From positions 178,880 through 242,879 of the forward strand of contig JAKVCC010000004.1 of NCBI GenBank assembly GCA_022448265.1: a stretch of DNA of 64,000 nt, in the 5' to 3' direction. How positions within the stretch are numbered: the first letter of the stretch is position 1; the number at the start of each line of letters is the position of its first letter. The notes under the pieces were generated by a model. The model made no database searches and was not told the origin of the DNA. It worked only from the letters and a program-made list of their open reading frames with translations. Source of the stretch: Pirellulales bacterium. Lineage in GTDB: Bacteria; Planctomycetota; Planctomycetia; Pirellulales; Lacipirellulaceae. The translations under genes were made by a program, and so were the position numbers. Positions 9,442-19,700 of this stretch are shown here, one piece after another.

Positions 9442-11208
9442 TCACTCGGGCTCGCCTGCAATGGGATCGTCGTCGCTGGAATCCTCATCTTCTTTCGCGC
9501 GAATTACCTGATCGCGCCCTAGGTGAATGCTTTTGTAGACACTGTTGTCGATTACATAATACCACTCACCAAATCTTTCATTGAGCTCAGCCACTCGCTT
9601 TTCGCCAGCCTCAATTTTCTCTTCATACTCGTCCTGTCGGCGATTGTTTTCTTTTTTGATTTCTTCACGTTCGGCCAGGATACGGGCAACTTCCGATTTT
9701 TTCTTGTCTTCCGCAGTCTCTTGAGGTTCAGCCTCCGTTTCCCTGGCTGTAGCTGTTTCTCCCTCCCCAGTGTTCGGCGCTGTACCTGGGTCGGCTGTCT
9801 CATCGTCGCCGCGAGTCTCTTCGGGCTCCGAATTTGCAACCGTTTCCTCGTTCGACGCTCCCGACTCGGTCACTTCGGCCGTTTCACCAGCTGTGTCTGC
9901 GGCAGGCTGCTGGGGACTGGAAGCTTCTTTGGGGATTGCTACCAGATCATCTTCGGAGATTCCTTCCGGTAGGCTGGGGAATGGATCAACTTCCGCACGA
10001 TCCAATAAGTCTCCGTTGAAGCGCGCCATGACAAATAAATAGCGGTAGACGTCACTGACGGCAGCCGTAGCATCTGTCTCGGCGGGAGTTGCGCTACTCT
10101 CTTCGCTATCGGTCTTCAAGTTGCCGAAACGCAGCACGTACTCAACACCGTTTTTCATCGAGCAGGTAAGCTGGCCCTCGCTGGATAGGATTTCTGGTTC
10201 AGCCCCTTGGGTAAGCGATAGCGTGGCGAAGCCCCTTTCCGTTAAGCTCGATCGCGCGTCGCTATCGTTCAAAAAATTTGCACCCGCATGCAAATCGGCA
10301 CTCAGTCCCTCGGGCTTGCGCTCGACGTCGACAATTTTCAGATCTTCCAGGCTATTACGCAATTCTGTCAGCACGTCCTTATCAAGCTCTTCGTCTTCAG
10401 TTAAATCGTAATCGACCAATTCTTCCTTCTCGGGGTCAAACTTCTGTAGCTGCGCAGCGTTCCATTCGGAGGCAGAATTGTCGTATTCTAGGGTCATCTC
10501 GCCGCGGCGATCCCAAAGAACTTGGTTGGCAAAACCATTCGGTGTAAGGATGGCACGTAGTTCGGCAGAATAGTCTTTCATCTCAAGCCGCCTTAAATCC
10601 AACGCGCTGAGCTGAAGCAGATCACCTTCGATCCAGTCCTTAAAGCTGGTCGAAAGGTTGTCGGGGTTGAGATTCACGACGTACACTACGTCCTTGTCGG
10701 TGTCCCGCACGTTGTACTGGTCTTTCGATTCGGGGACCGGTTTGCCTATGATCATGTCGGCCAGCAGGTTGTCGGACGAATCGGATATGACAACCCGCGT
10801 TCCAGCCCCTGTAGACTTGGTAGTGAGCTTGGAGTCTTCGGGGTTGAGTACGCCCAGAGTTTCGTGTTCGCCTGCACTCTTCGAGGCAATCCGCAAGATC
10901 TCGCGATCAATCACATTGTTGACCGCTTCGGCCATGCGCTTGTTAGCGTCAGCTGGGTAGCCCCGTTTTGACGGTATCGTCCAAAGGCCATCAGTCTCAG
11001 TAATCTCAAACGTTCGCGTCGAAGCGGTCTCTGAATCGTACTTGACGATCTTGAGTCGTTTGGCATCGTCGACTTCAAACTGGTTAAGGCGAATACCAAC
11101 CAGTTCTTCGGGGTCGAAGGTGTTGCTACCAGGACGGACCACGAAGGCGAGTAAGAGGGAGCCTGCCGCCGCAGCGACAAAGACGAACGTTTTGGCCATT
11201 TCTGACAT
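9442..11208 (-). CDS. DUF4340 domain membrane-anchored protein
   Basis: The 588-residue protein has one N-terminal membrane helix (about 5-22) and an extracytoplasmic body with DUF4340-like repeats (TRTFEITETDGLWTIPSKRGYP; VVISDSSDNLLADMIIGK; YVLRFG). From about 430 it becomes an acidic, Glu/Ala/Thr-rich low-complexity region, then a charged coiled coil (EEKIEAGEKRVAELNERFGEWYYVIDN). The ATG at 11208 is preferred to 11226. It is the last gene of a leftward ABC cluster with the GldF-GldG fusion and an ATPase. DUF4340 proteins commonly accompany GldG-like proteins. The function of this trio outside Bacteroidota gliding is unknown. Confidence 0.82.
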   Translation of the reverse strand: MSEMAKTFVFVAAAAGSLLLAFVVRPGSNTFDPEELVGIRLNQFEVDDAKRLKIVKYDSETASTRTFEITETDGLWTIPSKRGYPADANKRMAEAVNNVIDREILRIASKSAGEHETLGVLNPEDSKLTTKSTGAGTRVVISDSSDNLLADMIIGKPVPESKDQYNVRDTDKDVVYVVNLNPDNLSTSFKDWIEGDLLQLSALDLRRLEMKDYSAELRAILTPNGFANQVLWDRRGEMTLEYDNSASEWNAAQLQKFDPEKEELVDYDLTEDEELDKDVLTELRNSLEDLKIVDVERKPEGLSADLHAGANFLNDSDARSSLTERGFATLSLTQGAEPEILSSEGQLTCSMKNGVEYVLRFGNLKTDSEESSATPAETDATAAVSDVYRYLFVMARFNGDLLDRAEVDPFPSLPEGISEDDLVAIPKEASSPQQPAADTAGETAEVTESGASNEETVANSEPEETRGDDETADPGTAPNTGEGETATARETEAEPQETAEDKKKSEVARILAEREEIKKENNRRQDEYEEKIEAGEKRVAELNERFGEWYYVIDNSVYKSIHLGRDQVIRAKEDEDSSDDDPIAGEPE

Positions 11209-11332
11209 GGTCACTTGTCTTTCCATTTGGTTTTTAACTCGCTTTGATGACCAATGCAGTTGTCAAAAGCAAGTCCAACGAAGAAGTCTTACACAAAAAC
11301 AATCAGCCTATTCTTGATCAGCCCATTCTTGA

Positions 11333-14077
11333 TCAGCGCAGCCTCGCTTTGGCAATGCCTTCACGCTCTGCCTCGCGGCGGCGGAAAAATACGTAGAGCG
11401 CGACCAGCAGTGGAGGGATGGGCGGAATCAAGATTGCAAAACGTTTGTAAAGGTTTTGCACGCTGCTAATCTCTTGTTCAAGATTGTAGTTGATCTGCTT
11501 AAGCTGACGACTACGTCCCGCTTCAATGGAACGCAATTGAGCGTCAAGCCGCTCTTGCTCACGCATGCGAACCACTTCAATCTGCTGTTCTTGTTGCGCA
11601 CGCGTCAAGTCCTGGGCATTCATCACCGCCGCAACCCTGTCGTCGAACGCTTTGCGAGCTTCTGAAATATTGGACTGGATGTCATCGAGGAACTCGTTTT
11701 CTTGAAGCAAGGCTTTTTGACGATTAGCCTTGGTCGCCTCGTCGATTTTGGCAAGCGTGCGGTGGACACGCGCCCGCTTGCGGATCTCGATGAACCGCTG
11801 GTCGCCCGCTAAAGCATCAATGCAATTGAGGATGAACGTTACGTTTTGAGTAGCCGTGAGTATTTCTCGGTTGCCGCTTTGACGGATGGTGAAGAAGTCA
11901 GGGATAATCCAATCGATATCGGCCACGACGACAGCATGAATGGACGCGTCTCCGCCGGCCATCACCGCCGAGGTAGTGCTGGGTTCATCCAGAGCGGCTG
12001 ACAGGTTTGAATGCGGATCGCTGGGGGCCCCGCCAAGCAGCTCATCATCCTGACGGACACCGTAAATTTGAGCGGCCATGATGTGTGAGCTGGAGTCGAC
12101 AAAGTGGCTGATGGTTCGCGGGTTTGATGCTTGGCGTCGGATGGCTCGCGTGGGGACAATCCCCGAGCCGTTGCCGCCGGTAACCGCAAGCTCCTCGAAT
12201 TCGAGCGAGGAGTCTTCCGCTTTGGTAATCGAACCGGGGTAGATAAGCAGGAGCTGATTCAAGCCAGAGGTAATGGCGTTATCCGAATTCAAAGGGTCCT
12301 GGGCCCCATTGCCCCGGTCGATAAAGATCCACTGAGAATCGGACTGAGCCCGCAAAGTGCTTTCCGGCTCATACTCCTGCCAAACGACTTCCGTTCCCTG
12401 GAATTCAACACCTAGCGTCCGCCAGAGCTGTTCCAGATCTCCCTTGGGCTCGGGTCGGCCGCCGCCGAACATGCCCATCATTCCTTGGGGTTGTTTCGGT
12501 TCGGCGGTGCCCGCGACCGAACGAAAGAACAAGGGAAACGGGTCTTCGAGGATCAGAGTAGGGATGCCGCTGCGGACGGCATCGACGAAATGGTCCATCT
12601 GTTGGGGGCCGAGCATGGAAGGCTGTATGGCGATCAAGACGTCGTATTTTCCCTTGATCGGTTGTGCAGGATCAATGGCAGAGTCTTGGATGTCGTACTG
12701 CTTGCGCAATTCAGAAATCAACGGCCATTCCTGATCGCGGTTACTCGATGGATTCATAAATGGAATCCCAGTATCGACGATGCCAACCTTGAGCCGTTTT
12801 TCTTGTGTAACCGTCGAGATGGACCGCACGAGTTCGTATTCCACCGGAATTCCCTTGTCGACAAACGGTATGACGACTTTGCCCAAGCCTGAGGTCACGG
12901 CCGCTGCCAACAAGAACTCTTCTCGCGACGGTTCACCACCGGTGTTGATCAGGACCTCTTGCGGAGTGATGCCAAAATTTTGTTCGGCCAATAAAGCTTC
13001 GGCGCCATAGTTTTCGATTTCGTGTTTGGTAACCTGGACTTTGTTGCCGCTGAGCGTTCGCATTTCCGCCAGGGTGGAGAGTAGGCTCAGTTTGGTGTCG
13101 GCATACTCGGTGGGGACCTGTGGGCTAACGTACACGTCAATTTTGATTGTTCTCGCATTTTCGTCGTTGCGTAGATTTCGCAGAATCTGAATGGTGTCGG
13201 ACGAGAGGGAGCTGAGTTGTTCGCTACTGATATCGGCGTGCAGCCAGTTGCGATTTTGAGCAACTTCGGTTATGCCAACGGCGACGGCGAGCAGCGCGAT
13301 GGTCCGCACCGCATAATGTCCAAGCAGGCCGCTGCCATTCTCGCGACCCTCCCAATGCCTGCGCCCTATCAATACCATGCAGAGATAGAGCATCACTGCG
13401 GCAATCGCGACAAAGTAAGCCATGCCGCCTATGCCCAGCACTCCTCGTTCAAAATCTCGGAAGCGCTCCAGCGCGCTCCAGCGGCGCACGACCTCTGCCA
13501 ATGCGGGATTGCTGACAAACCAGCCCGCAACGCCGAACAGGGCCAACGGCAGGTTAAACAAGGTGCCGAGAATAAATCCGACCGTAAGGTTGTCGGTCAG
13601 AAACGAGGCGATCATGCCGATGGCAATCATCGCAATACCGATGAACCAGTATCCTATAAACGTGCTGACAAAGAGTCCGCCGTCCGGATCGCCCAGGCCC
13701 CATTTGAAGACCAAAAATATGGAAAAGGCCGAGAACATCAGGGAGACCGAGAAAATGGCCACGCCCGCCATGTACTTGCCCAGCACGACATCAAAATCAC
13801 TTGCCGGGGACGTGAGTAATAATTCGTCGGTTCCTTGCCTGCGCTCTTCTGCCCAGATGCTCATGGTAATTGCTGGGATGAACACCAGCATGATAAAGGG
13901 CAGCCAGCGGCTTAGCTGGTCAAGGTTGGCTAGGTTGCTGGAAAAAAACTCCGGCGGCCAGAACGTCGCCAACGCGCTGAGTACGACAAATACACAAATA
14001 AAAACGTAACCCGTCGGGCTGGAAAAGTAGCTGACGAAATCGCGCCGGAAAATTGAATTAAGCACGTTCCAATTCAT
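11333..14077 (-). CDS. ABC-2 permease fused to GldG-like (ABC_transp_aux) domain
   Basis: This 914-residue fusion begins with an ABC-2/GldF permease of about six membrane helices (residues 10-260; the IPAITMSIWAEERRQGTDELLLTSPAS segment is diagnostic). It continues with a GldG/ABC_transp_aux extracytoplasmic domain (about 280-560; KIDVYVSPQVP, GIVDTGIPF, PIKGKYDVLIAIQP). The C-terminal part holds a long coiled coil (about 770-875) and a final membrane helix before a basic tail. ATG 14077 is preferred over 14131 since the permease consensus starts there. Located 100 bp after the ATPase gene, it should form one transporter with it. The substrate is unknown. Confidence 0.88.
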   Translation of the reverse strand: MNWNVLNSIFRRDFVSYFSSPTGYVFICVFVVLSALATFWPPEFFSSNLANLDQLSRWLPFIMLVFIPAITMSIWAEERRQGTDELLLTSPASDFDVVLGKYMAGVAIFSVSLMFSAFSIFLVFKWGLGDPDGGLFVSTFIGYWFIGIAMIAIGMIASFLTDNLTVGFILGTLFNLPLALFGVAGWFVSNPALAEVVRRWSALERFRDFERGVLGIGGMAYFVAIAAVMLYLCMVLIGRRHWEGRENGSGLLGHYAVRTIALLAVAVGITEVAQNRNWLHADISSEQLSSLSSDTIQILRNLRNDENARTIKIDVYVSPQVPTEYADTKLSLLSTLAEMRTLSGNKVQVTKHEIENYGAEALLAEQNFGITPQEVLINTGGEPSREEFLLAAAVTSGLGKVVIPFVDKGIPVEYELVRSISTVTQEKRLKVGIVDTGIPFMNPSSNRDQEWPLISELRKQYDIQDSAIDPAQPIKGKYDVLIAIQPSMLGPQQMDHFVDAVRSGIPTLILEDPFPLFFRSVAGTAEPKQPQGMMGMFGGGRPEPKGDLEQLWRTLGVEFQGTEVVWQEYEPESTLRAQSDSQWIFIDRGNGAQDPLNSDNAITSGLNQLLLIYPGSITKAEDSSLEFEELAVTGGNGSGIVPTRAIRRQASNPRTISHFVDSSSHIMAAQIYGVRQDDELLGGAPSDPHSNLSAALDEPSTTSAVMAGGDASIHAVVVADIDWIIPDFFTIRQSGNREILTATQNVTFILNCIDALAGDQRFIEIRKRARVHRTLAKIDEATKANRQKALLQENEFLDDIQSNISEARKAFDDRVAAVMNAQDLTRAQQEQQIEVVRMREQERLDAQLRSIEAGRSRQLKQINYNLEQEISSVQNLYKRFAILIPPIPPLLVALYVFFRRREAEREGIAKARLR

Positions 14078-14177
14078 GGTGAATGATCTTCTCGGGGTGT
14101 AACGAAGCGCCAAGTGCGCCGAGGCGGACACTGCCGCGAAGAGAGTGGAGATAAGCCACTCTCGGCGGTCTTGGCGC

Positions 14178-14921
14178 TTAGCTTGTCATGGTCAGTTGGT
14201 GAAAACGCTGGTCGAGGTCTTCACGGTGCTCGCTGAGCTCTTGCGGGGTACCATCAAAGACCATAACGCCTTCGTTGATAAAGAGCACGCGGTTACACAT
14301 GGCCTCAACTTCCTGCAAAATGTGCGTGGACAATAAAATGGTTTTCGATTGTCCCAATTCTCGGATCATCTTCCGCACTTCGCGAATCTGGTTCGGATCC
14401 AGTCCGGCGGTAGGCTCGTCAAGAATCAGGACATCCGGATCATGCAACAGTGCTTGCGCCATGCCAACCCGCTGGCGAAACCCCTTGGAGAGTTTGCCGA
14501 TCGGTTTGCCCAGGACCGTGCCCAGATTACACGTGTGTACGACTGCCTGAAAACGTTCGTCAAATTTCCTTGGTGACAGGCCGCGGATCTCGCCGAAAAA
14601 CTGGAGCAATGTGCGCGGTGTCATGTCCGCATAAAGGGGGCCGTTTTCCGGCAAGTAGCCCAGTCGTCGGGCCCCCTGCAGACGCTGGTTGCCCATATCG
14701 AATCCGGCAATTCTGGCCACACCTTCCGAGGGGGCCAAGTAGCCGGTGAGCAGTTTCATGGTGGTGCTCTTGCCGGCCCCGTTGGGGCCCAAAAAAGCGG
14801 CGACTTCACCCTTGTTGATCGAAAATGTAACGTCGCGGGAGGCGGCGAAGCTACCGTAGAATTTGGAAAGGCCTTGAGCCTCAATCATCGGCTCATCTGG
14901 CAGAGGGGGTTCGCTCATCAC
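14178..14921 (-). CDS. ABC transporter ATP-binding protein (GldA/CcmA-like)
   Basis: The 247-residue ATPase has Walker A GPNGAGKST (45-53), the ABC signature LSKGFRQRVG (144-153), Walker B LILDEP (165-170) with the following TAGLDP, and the H-loop STH. It is the ATPase of the GldA/NatA-type family that partners ABC-2 permeases, and its neighbour is exactly such a permease. A GAGAG element lies about 9 bases before ATG 14921. It is the first gene of the three-gene leftward cluster ending at 9442. Confidence 0.93.
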   Translation of the reverse strand: MMSEPPLPDEPMIEAQGLSKFYGSFAASRDVTFSINKGEVAAFLGPNGAGKSTTMKLLTGYLAPSEGVARIAGFDMGNQRLQGARRLGYLPENGPLYADMTPRTLLQFFGEIRGLSPRKFDERFQAVVHTCNLGTVLGKPIGKLSKGFRQRVGMAQALLHDPDVLILDEPTAGLDPNQIREVRKMIRELGQSKTILLSTHILQEVEAMCNRVLFINEGVMVFDGTPQELSEHREDLDQRFHQLTMTS

Positions 14922-15042
14922 AAATGCACTCTCAGTGACACGTTTTTTATAAAATCGTAGAATCGAGGTCAGGATAATCCCTAGACCGACAGTCTGTCTA
15001 TACCCACTCGCTACGCCCCAATGGCGACGGAAGTTCGGCTAT

Positions 15043-16647
15043 TTACGGACGAACCATCGACAATCGTTGTTGCCATCGCACATCGTCTTGCGCAGGGAAA
15101 TCGCCGCGAAGGTGGACCCCCCGCGATTCCTCGCGGCGGAGCGCCATTTCGATAATCATACGTGACACAGTGAGCATGTTCTGGAACTCCCACCCTTGCG
15201 ATTCTAGGAATTGCCGGGGCAGGGCGTAGCGGCACCAGGTGTCGATCGTTTCTAGGGCCTGGTCCAGTTGAGGGCCTGTGCGATGTACACCGGCGGCACG
15301 GCCCATGAGGCTCTTGAGCGAGTTTCGCATATCCAGCAAGTCGAGGGGCCCGCTGGGAGGCGCGACGGCGCGGTTTTCCAGCGGAACGGCCTGATAATTA
15401 TCGGCTCGGGAAAGGGCGGCTTCCGATGCTCCCGCTCCCGCTCGGGCGCCATAGACCAGTCCTTCCAGCAGGCTGTTGGAGGCCAGGCGATTGGCCCCGT
15501 TCAGTCCGCTACTGGTAACCTCGCCCGATGCCCACAGGCCTGGCAAAGTTGTGCGCGCGTGTTGATCGACGTGGACGCCACCGATTATGTAGTGTGCGCC
15601 AGGGCGGACAGGAATGCGATCGCGGCCAATGTCGATATCAAACTCGGCACAACTCTTCGTGATACCCGGAAAGCGCTCACGCGCTTTTTCGGTTCCCAGC
15701 GGACTGAGATCAAGATAGACGCACGGGTGCCGCGTTTTTTGCATGCGATCGACAATCGCCTGGCTCACCACGTCGCGGGGCGCCAATTCTGCGCGATTGT
15801 CGTACTGTGGCATGAAGCGTTCGCCCGTCGCATCGACCAGCAGGGCTCCCTCGCCTCGCACCGCTTCGGTGATAAGAATACGGCTACTCCCTGCGATGTA
15901 CAGCACCGTGGGATGGAATTGCATGAACTCCATGTCTCGAACTTCTGCGCCGGCACGGTAAGCGAACGCATGGCCATCGCCGGTGGCCACCGGAGGATTA
16001 GTTGTTTCGCGGAACACCTGTCCTACGCCGCCGGTGCAAAGGATTGTTTCCTTGGCCCACACGAAGCTCTTTCCGTGGTGCTTATTCCACACCAGCGCAC
16101 CACGGCAGCGGCCTTCATGGGTCAGGAGATCGATGGTGAAAGTGTCTTGCCAGATTTGTGCATGGAGTACTTCGCGCGCGCGTTTGATCATCGCGCGCAT
16201 GATTTCCTGTCCGGTCGCATCGCCCAGTGCATGGGCAATGCGGTTATGACTATGGCCGCCCTCCCGCCCCAACAGAAGTTTTCCTTCTTGCTCGTCAAAA
16301 ACGGTGCCCCATTCGATGAGCTGTCGGATGTGCGCGGGTGCTTCATGAATGACCATTTTGACAACTTCTGGATCACACAGAGACCCGCCGGCACTTAGCG
16401 TGTCGGCAACATGGTCTTCAAAACAATCTTCAGGCGTCATCACACCAGCGATCCCGCCCTGGGCATACCTACTATTGGATTCCTGAAGTCGACCTTTAGT
16501 AATGACCAGTGCAGACAGCCGAGGGTCGATTGCCATCGTAGCGCGCATACCGGCAATTCCTCCGCCAATCACCAGGACGTCGAAAAAATGATGTGGAATA
16601 CTCTTGGGATGAAAAGCAACCAGATAGCGTGGAATAGGTGGGGGCAT
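15043..16647 (-). CDS. nadB: L-aspartate oxidase
   Basis: The 534-residue flavoprotein has an N-terminal FAD dinucleotide-binding motif GGGIAGMRA (about 28-36), the family block SRYAQGGIAGVM, HNRIAHALGDATGQEIM, MEFMQFHPT and the GGVHVDQHARTTLPGLWASGE region near the C-terminal third. It would oxidise L-aspartate to iminoaspartate, the first step of de novo NAD synthesis with NadA. nadA and nadC are not in the window. The closest alternative is the SdhA/FrdA family, but the absence of adjacent sdh genes and the SRYAQGG block favour NadB. Confidence 0.92.
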   Translation of the reverse strand: MPPPIPRYLVAFHPKSIPHHFFDVLVIGGGIAGMRATMAIDPRLSALVITKGRLQESNSRYAQGGIAGVMTPEDCFEDHVADTLSAGGSLCDPEVVKMVIHEAPAHIRQLIEWGTVFDEQEGKLLLGREGGHSHNRIAHALGDATGQEIMRAMIKRAREVLHAQIWQDTFTIDLLTHEGRCRGALVWNKHHGKSFVWAKETILCTGGVGQVFRETTNPPVATGDGHAFAYRAGAEVRDMEFMQFHPTVLYIAGSSRILITEAVRGEGALLVDATGERFMPQYDNRAELAPRDVVSQAIVDRMQKTRHPCVYLDLSPLGTEKARERFPGITKSCAEFDIDIGRDRIPVRPGAHYIIGGVHVDQHARTTLPGLWASGEVTSSGLNGANRLASNSLLEGLVYGARAGAGASEAALSRADNYQAVPLENRAVAPPSGPLDLLDMRNSLKSLMGRAAGVHRTGPQLDQALETIDTWCRYALPRQFLESQGWEFQNMLTVSRMIIEMALRREESRGVHLRGDFPAQDDVRWQQRLSMVRP

Positions 16648-16741
16648 GGAAGGAATCGTGCTGGGGCGAGGGGAGCGACAAACGGATGACTAGGTAGTCA
16701 CGCGCGGCGTGCGTCGCTCAGAAAATGCACGCGCTTGTGCG

Positions 16742-16759
16742 CAGGCGGCATTCCGCCTG
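16742..16759. terminator. Hairpin between nadB and the large acidic membrane protein gene
   Basis: CAGGCGG, a 4-base CATT loop and CCGCCTG form a perfect 7-bp stem, located 17 bp past the stop codon of the leftward gene ending at 16777. Position suggests a terminator or mRNA 3' end, but no U-tract follows on the minus strand. Confidence 0.35.
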
Positions 16760-16776
16760 TGTCCAATCTTAACGTA

Positions 16777-19700
16777 TTATTGCTCGCTCCGCGCGCCGTG
16801 GTCCTTGCTCTTCGCCCCTTGCCCCTCACTCGCTGTTCCCTTCACGTAGGCGCGAAGCCGGTCCTGGTACTCGAGAGGTGTACGACCACGATACGTGTCC
16901 CGCAGGTCGCGAAGACGATCTTTGGTTATTTGGGAGCGGTAGCCCAATCGGCTTTTCGGCAGCAAACCGAGACGGCGCAAGGAATCATCGAGCTCTTTTT
17001 TCGCAGTATTAGGCCTATTGTCGCCGGCGGCTTTCGATTTGAGGCTCTTCCAACGATCCACGAACCGCTGCAATTCGTCCTGGCTCCATCCAAGTTTTTC
17101 GAGGAGCTTATGGTCGACTTGCTTTTTATCGAGTTGGTCTTCGATTCGCTCCAGGACGAGATCGGTTTGCTGGCGGGCATACTCGAGATTGGCCTCGTCG
17201 CCGGGCAGGACATCGCTTCCGGGTGGCGGCGATGTATTGCCGCCCGTGCCACCGCCCGCGTGATCTTGCGACGCTGGTGCGGTTTCGCCCTGGGACGGCT
17301 GGCCCGATTCCGGTGGGGGCTTGTCGCCGGCAGACGATTCGGACGTGCGGTCCACATTAGCTTGCCCTTGTTGACCTTGCTGCGATGGAGCGGGCCGATT
17401 CCCGTTACCGCCCCCGTTGTCCTCAGCGCTTTCTCCTGTGCTATCGCCTGCCGGATCGTCGCCCTGGGGGGTATTACCTGGGGCATCGCCCGATTCGGTA
17501 CCACTGCCCGGTTGGTTTTCGCTGGATTTCCCTTTTTTCCCGCGCGACGGCTGCCCGTCGCCAGACTGTGACCCGGCCTTGTCCTGGTCAGATTCAGATG
17601 CTTTTCCGCCTCCCTCATCCGTCGCCTGGTGCTCACCGCTACTTCCGGTGCCTTCGGCATCCTCCTGTTGGCCAGCACCCTCCGTACCGCTACCGGATCT
17701 GTCGCCGTTTTGGTTACTATTGGAATCGGATTCGGTTTGGCTCTTGCTATTGGCCGAAGACTCTTGGCCAGGTTTTGAGCCGCTGGTGGCAGGGTCAGGC
17801 GTTTTTGCTCCGGGTTTCTCGTCTACATCGGACTCGGGGACGCCCTGGTTTGCGCCCGGATTCTCGCCGGCACCTGCCTGATCTTGCTCGGGTGCGGGGT
17901 GCCCGTCCGGCGAAGATTGCTCCCCGCCGTCTTCCTCCCCGCCGTTTTCTCGACTTGCTTTTTCCATAGAGCCTTCTTCCTGCCCGCCCTCAGTCTGCTG
18001 CGGGTGACTGTCAGAATCGCCTTCTGGGAGATCGTTCTGGCCGGCGCTGCTTGACTTGTTTGTCGAGCGATTATCGTCCGGGCCCTCGCTTGCTTTGCTG
18101 AGTGAATCGCCTTCGCCGGCCTGCTCTGAATCGCTGGTCTGCCCTGCACCTTCAGTCTCTTCGCCTAGCTCGCGCTGCTGGCGGAAGTGTTCGGCCATGC
18201 GGTCGAAGGCTGCGCCGTCGTCGTCGCCTTCCGCAGATACTTTTCCTGGATTGCCTTGGTTTTCGGATTCGCGATCATCGCCTCTTTCACCGGGACGCCT
18301 ATTGCCAGAGTCCTCACCTGAATCACTCGAAGCGTTGGCCGCGTTGCCCTCACCCGGTTGCGACTCACCGGCGCCCACTTCTTGGTCGGCCGCAGATTCC
18401 CCGCCCGCACCGCCACCTTCGCTCGAGTCGGACTGGCCGCGCTGCCCGTCGCCGCTGGCCCCCGCGCCGCTTAAACCCTCGCCCCCGTCTTCGCTAGCAC
18501 CGGTAGCCTCGCCTCTGGAACCCTCACCTTCACCGGCGCCTTTATCTTGGCCTTCGTCCAGCTGAGCCTCCTCCGCATCCGATTGCCGGTCTTGCTCTTC
18601 ATTGGTATCTGCTTGCTTGCCACCCATAACCCGCAGGCGGTGGTGGACCGTTTGGGACACGTTGGCGGTGGGGCGACGATTATCGGCTGCTGCCGCCCAA
18701 TAATCCATGACGTCGCCTACATGAAGTCCGAGTTCTGCTGGCGTTTTGCGGAACTTGCCGACGAAGCGGCCCGTGTGATTGCTTGTCAGTAGCTTCTGCT
18801 GCAGGATCAATTCGCCGCCTACTTCACCAAAGAGGGTGACGTCGCGCACGGCAAAGTCGGGATCCCTGGCCTCGATTTGGAACTCGACCGGCGCGTTAAG
18901 TTTCACGTCAATCAGCGATTCTTCCGGCATCAGCAATTGAACTTCAGGGGAATAGTCAGGAATCACATCAATTTGGTACTTCGGCGGCGAGAGATTTTTC
19001 CGCCCGTGGGCGGTAAGATAGCGAAGTACGTAGGTTCGATAACGGGGGGTGCGCCGGTCGTCCTTGAGCGACAGCGGAAAAGTTACCGTGGCCTGCTGAT
19101 TGTCTGATTGCATCAAGAGATCGCGTTTGCCATCGGCCTCAAAATCCACGTGGGCTGCGTCAATCGGCTTATTGGCCCGGGCGACCAACGTTACTCGCGA
19201 GCCTTCGATCGCCCGAATATCACCCGTAAATTCTACGTCCCGCGCGGGATAGCCTGTGTAGTCAGGATACTCGTAATGCACCCCGGTAACGACCAGCGTG
19301 GGCCGCGCAAAGACAGAGACCTCAAAGCGGGGTGAGCGGGCGTCGCCGGCTTCGATCCAGTAGGTCAAGGCCTGCTGCACGCCACCCCTAGGGGGGGCCG
19401 CAATGTTGTCTGCCAATTGCCGGTTGGCGAGTCGACACTCGAAGTGCGTTCGACTGGCTGCAGCTCTCATCGGAATGATTTGATCAACCTGCTGCTCATC
19501 GGCCGTTGTGTAAACGAGTCGAACTGGCTCGTCCTCATCGAGTCCCAGAACTTCGACCGAGACCGGCAGTTGCTCCCCGCGTGCCAAGGATGTACTACCT
19601 GGCGCAACAGTGAGAATCTGCACGCGACTAGGGGCGGCGATTTCCGACCAGGGCAGCAACACCCGCGCGGCGGATGCCAACGGATCTTTGGGCGAAATGA

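Noticed and set aside
15268..16398. Rightward frame of 376 codons inside nadB
   Set aside because: Antisense shadow of the nadB reading frame. nadB motifs are clear on the other strand.
17417..17881. Rightward frames in the large acidic-protein gene
   Set aside because: They arise from the repetitive low-complexity DNA. The minus-strand frame is continuous through the whole region.
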